From contig JACKFU010000001.1 in assembly GCA_020632295.1 (NCBI GenBank), positions 124,001-188,000 of the forward strand: a stretch of DNA of 64,000 nt. The letters run 5' to 3'. The DNA comes from Candidatus Peribacteria bacterium (GTDB lineage: Bacteria > Patescibacteriota > Gracilibacteria > Peribacterales > Peribacteraceae). Shown here piece by piece: positions 61,462 to 64,000 of this stretch. The notes under the pieces were generated by a model that saw nothing but the letters and a program-made list of their open reading frames with translations, was not told the DNA's origin and searched no databases. The translations under genes were made by a program, and so were the position numbers. Numbering within the stretch: the first letter of the stretch is position 1; every line of letters starts with the position of its first letter.

Positions 61462-62538
61462 ATGAAAGACCTTCAGCAGCGTATGACAGCGGCACAGTCA
61501 CTTCTTGCTCCATATGCTGTGCCAATCGCAGGAACACTGGGCAGAGAGCATCCGCAGGACCAAGACCTCACACGGTTTCCCTTTCAACGTGATCGGGATC
61601 GTATTATCCATAGTCCGGCCTTCAGGCGGCTCAAAGGAAAGACGCAAGTCTTTGTTGCCGGGATTGGCGACCACTATCGCACGCGTCTTACGCACACGAT
61701 GGAAGTGGCACAAATTAGCAGAGATATCGCAAGGACTCTGGGGCTTAACGAGGATCTTGCAGAGTGCATCGCCCTCGCGCATGACCTTGGGCATCCGCCC
61801 TTTGGCCATGCAGGGGAAGAGGCATTAGATGATTGGATGCAACAGCACGGTTCGCGGTTTGAACATAATGAACAATCCCTCCGTATTGTTACGCTGCTTG
61901 ATACGCATTCCTCACGCTATCCAGGACTCAATTTGAATAAAGAGGTACTTGAAGGACTCATGAAGCATCGGACGCCACACGATAAGGGGGTAGAGGCGGA
62001 AGAAGGTACAGAAGGTGCAGAGGTGATGAAGAAGCTTTCTTTGGAGGCACAAGTCGTAAACCTAGCCGATGAAATCGCGTATACAGGCCACGACTGCGAC
62101 GATGGCGTGCGAGCGGGTCTCTTTACCATGGAAGAGCTTCTCACTATTCCTGTAGCAAAAGAAGCCCATATAGCAGCACAAGCAAGTGGCGTGCAGCTCC
62201 GTGGTGCGCTTATCCACATGATGGTGATGGATCTCTACTGCACAATGACACCAAGCAGCATTCGATTCTCTGATGCCATGCGCAACAACTTGGACATACT
62301 CAGGAAATTTCTCTGGGACAACATGTATATGCACCCTGATGTCGTACGAAAAACAGACGAAGGAAAAATGATCGTCACCACCCTCTGCGACCAGCTTCTT
62401 CAGACCCCAAACGATAAGGTTTTAGAACTTAAGCAGCGATGCGACTGTCCTCTCTTTGCGTCGGTCAAAGACTACGTTGCAGGCATGACAGATACCTTTG
62501 CTTATCGCCTAAGGTTTACCCCTGACGCTGGAAGATAG
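61462..62538 (+). CDS. HD-domain phosphohydrolase, dGTPase-like
   Basis: 358 residues from the ATG at 61462 (TAGAAT 7 nt upstream; the ATG at 61312 is not supported). Dgt-type motifs: RDRDRIIHSPAFRRLKGKTQVF, RTRLTHTMEVAQISR (metal His), LAHDLGHPPFGHAGE (HD) and FEHNEQSLRI. It hydrolyses dGTP or other dNTPs. A 9-bp repeat insertion (61989-62025) encodes AEEGTEGAE. The last 37 bp overlap the convergent M23 gene. Confidence 0.92.
   Translation: MKDLQQRMTAAQSLLAPYAVPIAGTLGREHPQDQDLTRFPFQRDRDRIIHSPAFRRLKGKTQVFVAGIGDHYRTRLTHTMEVAQISRDIARTLGLNEDLAECIALAHDLGHPPFGHAGEEALDDWMQQHGSRFEHNEQSLRIVTLLDTHSSRYPGLNLNKEVLEGLMKHRTPHDKGVEAEEGTEGAEVMKKLSLEAQVVNLADEIAYTGHDCDDGVRAGLFTMEELLTIPVAKEAHIAAQASGVQLRGALIHMMVMDLYCTMTPSSIRFSDAMRNNLDILRKFLWDNMYMHPDVVRKTDEGKMIVTTLCDQLLQTPNDKVLELKQRCDCPLFASVKDYVAGMTDTFAYRLRFTPDAGR
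61989..62025. repeat. 9-bp in-frame repeats in the HD gene
   Basis: GAAGGTACA, GAAGGTGCA units, the same nonamer as in cysS. Confidence 0.65.
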
Positions 62539-63368
62539 CTCAGCGGGTTGATATTGCCTTTTCCTGTAATCAACTCGAAGTGTAGGTGTGGCCCGGTTGT
62601 GAGGTGTCCTGCTCCAGGGGTACCTGGCATACCACCGCTTAACGCGATGACATCGCCCTTACTGACGTGATCTCCTTTTTTCACCATAAATGCACTCACG
62701 TGACCATAGAGAGTCACGTATCCGTTATGGCGCACCGTAATAAAGTTATAGCCCATACCGTTGTCAGAAACCTCTTCAACGGTACCGCTATCCGCTGCTT
62801 TTACAGGTGTTGATTGCAATACAGGGATATCCACTGCTTTATGCTCTAACCCAAAGAACTCTTTGTAGTCCGGGTCGTTAAAGATGGCAGAGATACCGTA
62901 GACCGGTTCTACGGGCCAACTGATAGAAATCGATGGGTTCTCATCGCTGAGTGCAGCTGCAGCCATGCTTGCGCGGTTTGCATCCCACATCTGGCGGAAG
63001 CTCTCGACCATCTTGTCATCTGCCCTACGTTTTCCTTCGATGAGATCGAGCAGTAATCGCAATCCCTTTCTGTACTCCTCGTTAAGCTCCTCTGTTAAAT
63101 CATCCTGCATCATTTCTCGCTCGCTCTCGAGTCGCCTCAACTGATATGTAAGAACCTCAATGTGCTTTGCTGCGAGTTCGCTCTCTAGTCTTGCTCTGCG
63201 GACTTCATCTTCTGCCGTATGAATAGCTAGCGTCTCTACTTCGCCGCCCTGTCCTGTGAGCTTGGCTTCCTGTGGCTGCGTCACCATAGCAAATGATAGA
63301 CCCCAAATAGTTATGCCCATGACAAAAAGAAACGAGAATGGCCGACTAACTTCGATATTGAGGGGCAT
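62502..63368 (-). CDS. M23 peptidase with coiled coil (EnvC/murein hydrolase-like)
   Basis: 288 residues: signal or anchor (FSFLFVMGITIWGLSFAMV), a coiled coil (about 45-120), and a lysostaphin-type domain (GLEHKAVDIPV, TLYGHVSAFMV, GPHLHFELI; His, Asp and HxH zinc ligands). Such proteins cut septal or side-wall peptidoglycan, or activate amidases. TACAAT is 11 nt before the ATG. It overlaps the convergent HD gene by 37 bp. Confidence 0.92.
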   Translation of the reverse strand: MPLNIEVSRPFSFLFVMGITIWGLSFAMVTQPQEAKLTGQGGEVETLAIHTAEDEVRRARLESELAAKHIEVLTYQLRRLESEREMMQDDLTEELNEEYRKGLRLLLDLIEGKRRADDKMVESFRQMWDANRASMAAAALSDENPSISISWPVEPVYGISAIFNDPDYKEFFGLEHKAVDIPVLQSTPVKAADSGTVEEVSDNGMGYNFITVRHNGYVTLYGHVSAFMVKKGDHVSKGDVIALSGGMPGTPGAGHLTTGPHLHFELITGKGNINPLSYLPASGVNLRR

Positions 63369-63385
63369 GGCTACACTGAATTGTA

Positions 63386-64000
63386 TCAGAGAAAAAATAG
63401 TGACGCATCCATAGGGTACTTACGATTTTTTGCTATACTGAAGCATACAAAGGCGCTTAGCTCAGTTGGTAGAGCGTCGGTCTCCAAAACCGAAGGTCGT
63501 AGGTTCGATCCCTGCAGCGCCTGCCATAACTCAATCAATTCCGGCTTCTTGGCTTCAGCTTCCCAATCTTTCGGTTCGAACCCTCGTTCTGGCACTTGTC
63601 CGGCAAGAGGGAAGTTTACGATGGTGGCAAAGGGTTCGTGGTACTCCACAGCGATTTCCTTGTCTGTAAGGATAATGTTCGAACATACGAGCAGCACAAT
63701 CTCGCGCTTCTCTTCGATAGTGGCATGAGGGAGTCGCTTCGGCAGGTTTTGCATTGCTTTGATGAACACCTCACAATCATCAATCCATTGAGTACTACCG
63801 TCGTTGTGGTTTTTGAGCTGCGTTTCAATCATTGATAACTCCTCTTTGAGTTCATTCTTGTGTTTTAGATACTCTTCATCGGACAGTAGTTCACCACCGG
63901 CATTCTGTGGTGAGATTTTGAGTTCCAGTAGTGCATCCAATTTGTGCTGACACTCATTATACTGCATTTGCAGTTTTCTTCTGATCGCCTCTGATGTCTG
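63386..64000 (-). CDS. Serine recombinase, C-terminal part (runs off the window)
   Basis: The frame is open to base 64000. Visible: a coiled coil (MQYNECQHKLDALLELK...LSMIETQLKNH) and the typical end of large serine recombinases (EEKREIVLLVCSNIILTDKEIAVEYHEPFATI). The part GSNLRPSVLETDALPTELS is encoded antisense to tRNA-Trp, and the frame continues through the tRNA promoter to 63386. As with the tRNA-Asp recombinase, integration has fused its end to host DNA. The catalytic domain lies beyond the window. Confidence 0.85.
   Translation of the reverse strand, partial: QTSEAIRRKLQMQYNECQHKLDALLELKISPQNAGGELLSDEEYLKHKNELKEELSMIETQLKNHNDGSTQWIDDCEVFIKAMQNLPKRLPHATIEEKREIVLLVCSNIILTDKEIAVEYHEPFATIVNFPLAGQVPERGFEPKDWEAEAKKPELIELWQALQGSNLRPSVLETDALPTELSAFVCFSIAKNRKYPMDASLFFL
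63433..63438 (+). promoter_or_regulatory. -10 box of tRNA-Trp
   Basis: TATACT, 12 nt before the mature 5' end of the tRNA. Confidence 0.5.
63451..63526 (+). tRNA. tRNA-Trp (CCA)
   Basis: Complete cloverleaf: acceptor AGGCGCT/AGCGCCT, anticodon stem TCGGT/ACCGA with loop CTCCAAA (anticodon CCA), T-arm with GGTTCGATCC, encoded CCA end. Target of the adjacent recombinase. Confidence 0.97.

Overview
ORGANISM. The window looks like a small-genome member of the Candidate Phyla Radiation, most like the Peregrinibacteria/Peribacteria group. This is inference from gene content and layout, not from a tree. Supporting points: two group I introns in the 23S rRNA, a 23S-5S unit with no 16S beside it, a lone rpoB, SLH-domain surface proteins, short intergenic gaps, many 4-bp ATGA overlaps, and no amino-acid or cofactor biosynthesis genes. 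UGA works as an ordinary stop here (for example at the end of gatA and rnpA), which argues against the UGA=Gly code of Gracilibacteria and Absconditabacteria. Most first-in-operon genes carry a TANNNT box 6-9 nt before the start codon and no Shine-Dalgarno, so leaderless transcription seems to be the rule.

LAYOUT. 1-6940: surface-glycan locus (glycosyltransferases, a Wzm/Wzt-like ABC exporter, a sulfotransferase-like protein, and a methyltransferase-GT2-GT4 fusion). 6930-13807: beta-CASP nuclease, CAP protein, RluB-type pseudouridine synthase, SLH protein, Cache-domain histidine kinase, secreted coiled-coil protein. 13942-18435: 5S and 23S rRNA, the latter split by group I introns at E. coli positions 1917 and 1951; the first encodes a LAGLIDADG endonuclease with its own promoter. 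18664-19511: a candidate structured small RNA and two paralogous small helical proteins. 19592-29734: rpoB, sodA, a FemAB-like transferase and a 1429-residue SLH surface protein. 29880-30115: structured unassigned region. 30310-37628: housekeeping block (cysS, csrA, class I aldolase, yidC-rnpA, gatC-gatA-methyltransferase, DoxX).

MOBILE REGION. 37923-48309 is an about 10.4-kb island in the 3' end of tRNA-Asp. It carries a large serine recombinase that reads antisense into the tRNA, a small accompanying ORF, membrane and secreted proteins, a XerC/D-like recombinase next to a 128-bp imperfect palindrome, a DUF3800 gene coupled to a small possible nuclease, and a 689-residue J-domain protein enclosed by 73-bp direct repeats. 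Copies of the tRNA 3' end at 45548, 47880 and 48298 suggest stepwise accretion. A second serine recombinase (63386-64000, cut by the window edge) reads antisense through tRNA-Trp.

RIGHT SIDE. 48343-53077 is a soluble signalling cluster: two CheY-like receivers, a flavin reductase, a five-PAS histidine kinase and a degenerate kinase. 53074-63368 holds envelope and repair functions: two M23 peptidases, DacA-like carboxypeptidase, FtsQ, GT4, CNNM/CorC-type protein, DUF4215 Cys-rich surface protein, NnrD, PgeF-family protein and a dGTPase-like HD protein.

A genome-wide peculiarity is the set of short tandem repeats of period 7, 8 or 9. They lie between genes, often as hairpins, and also in frame inside conserved genes (gatA, cysS twice, the HD gene, the GT4 gene).
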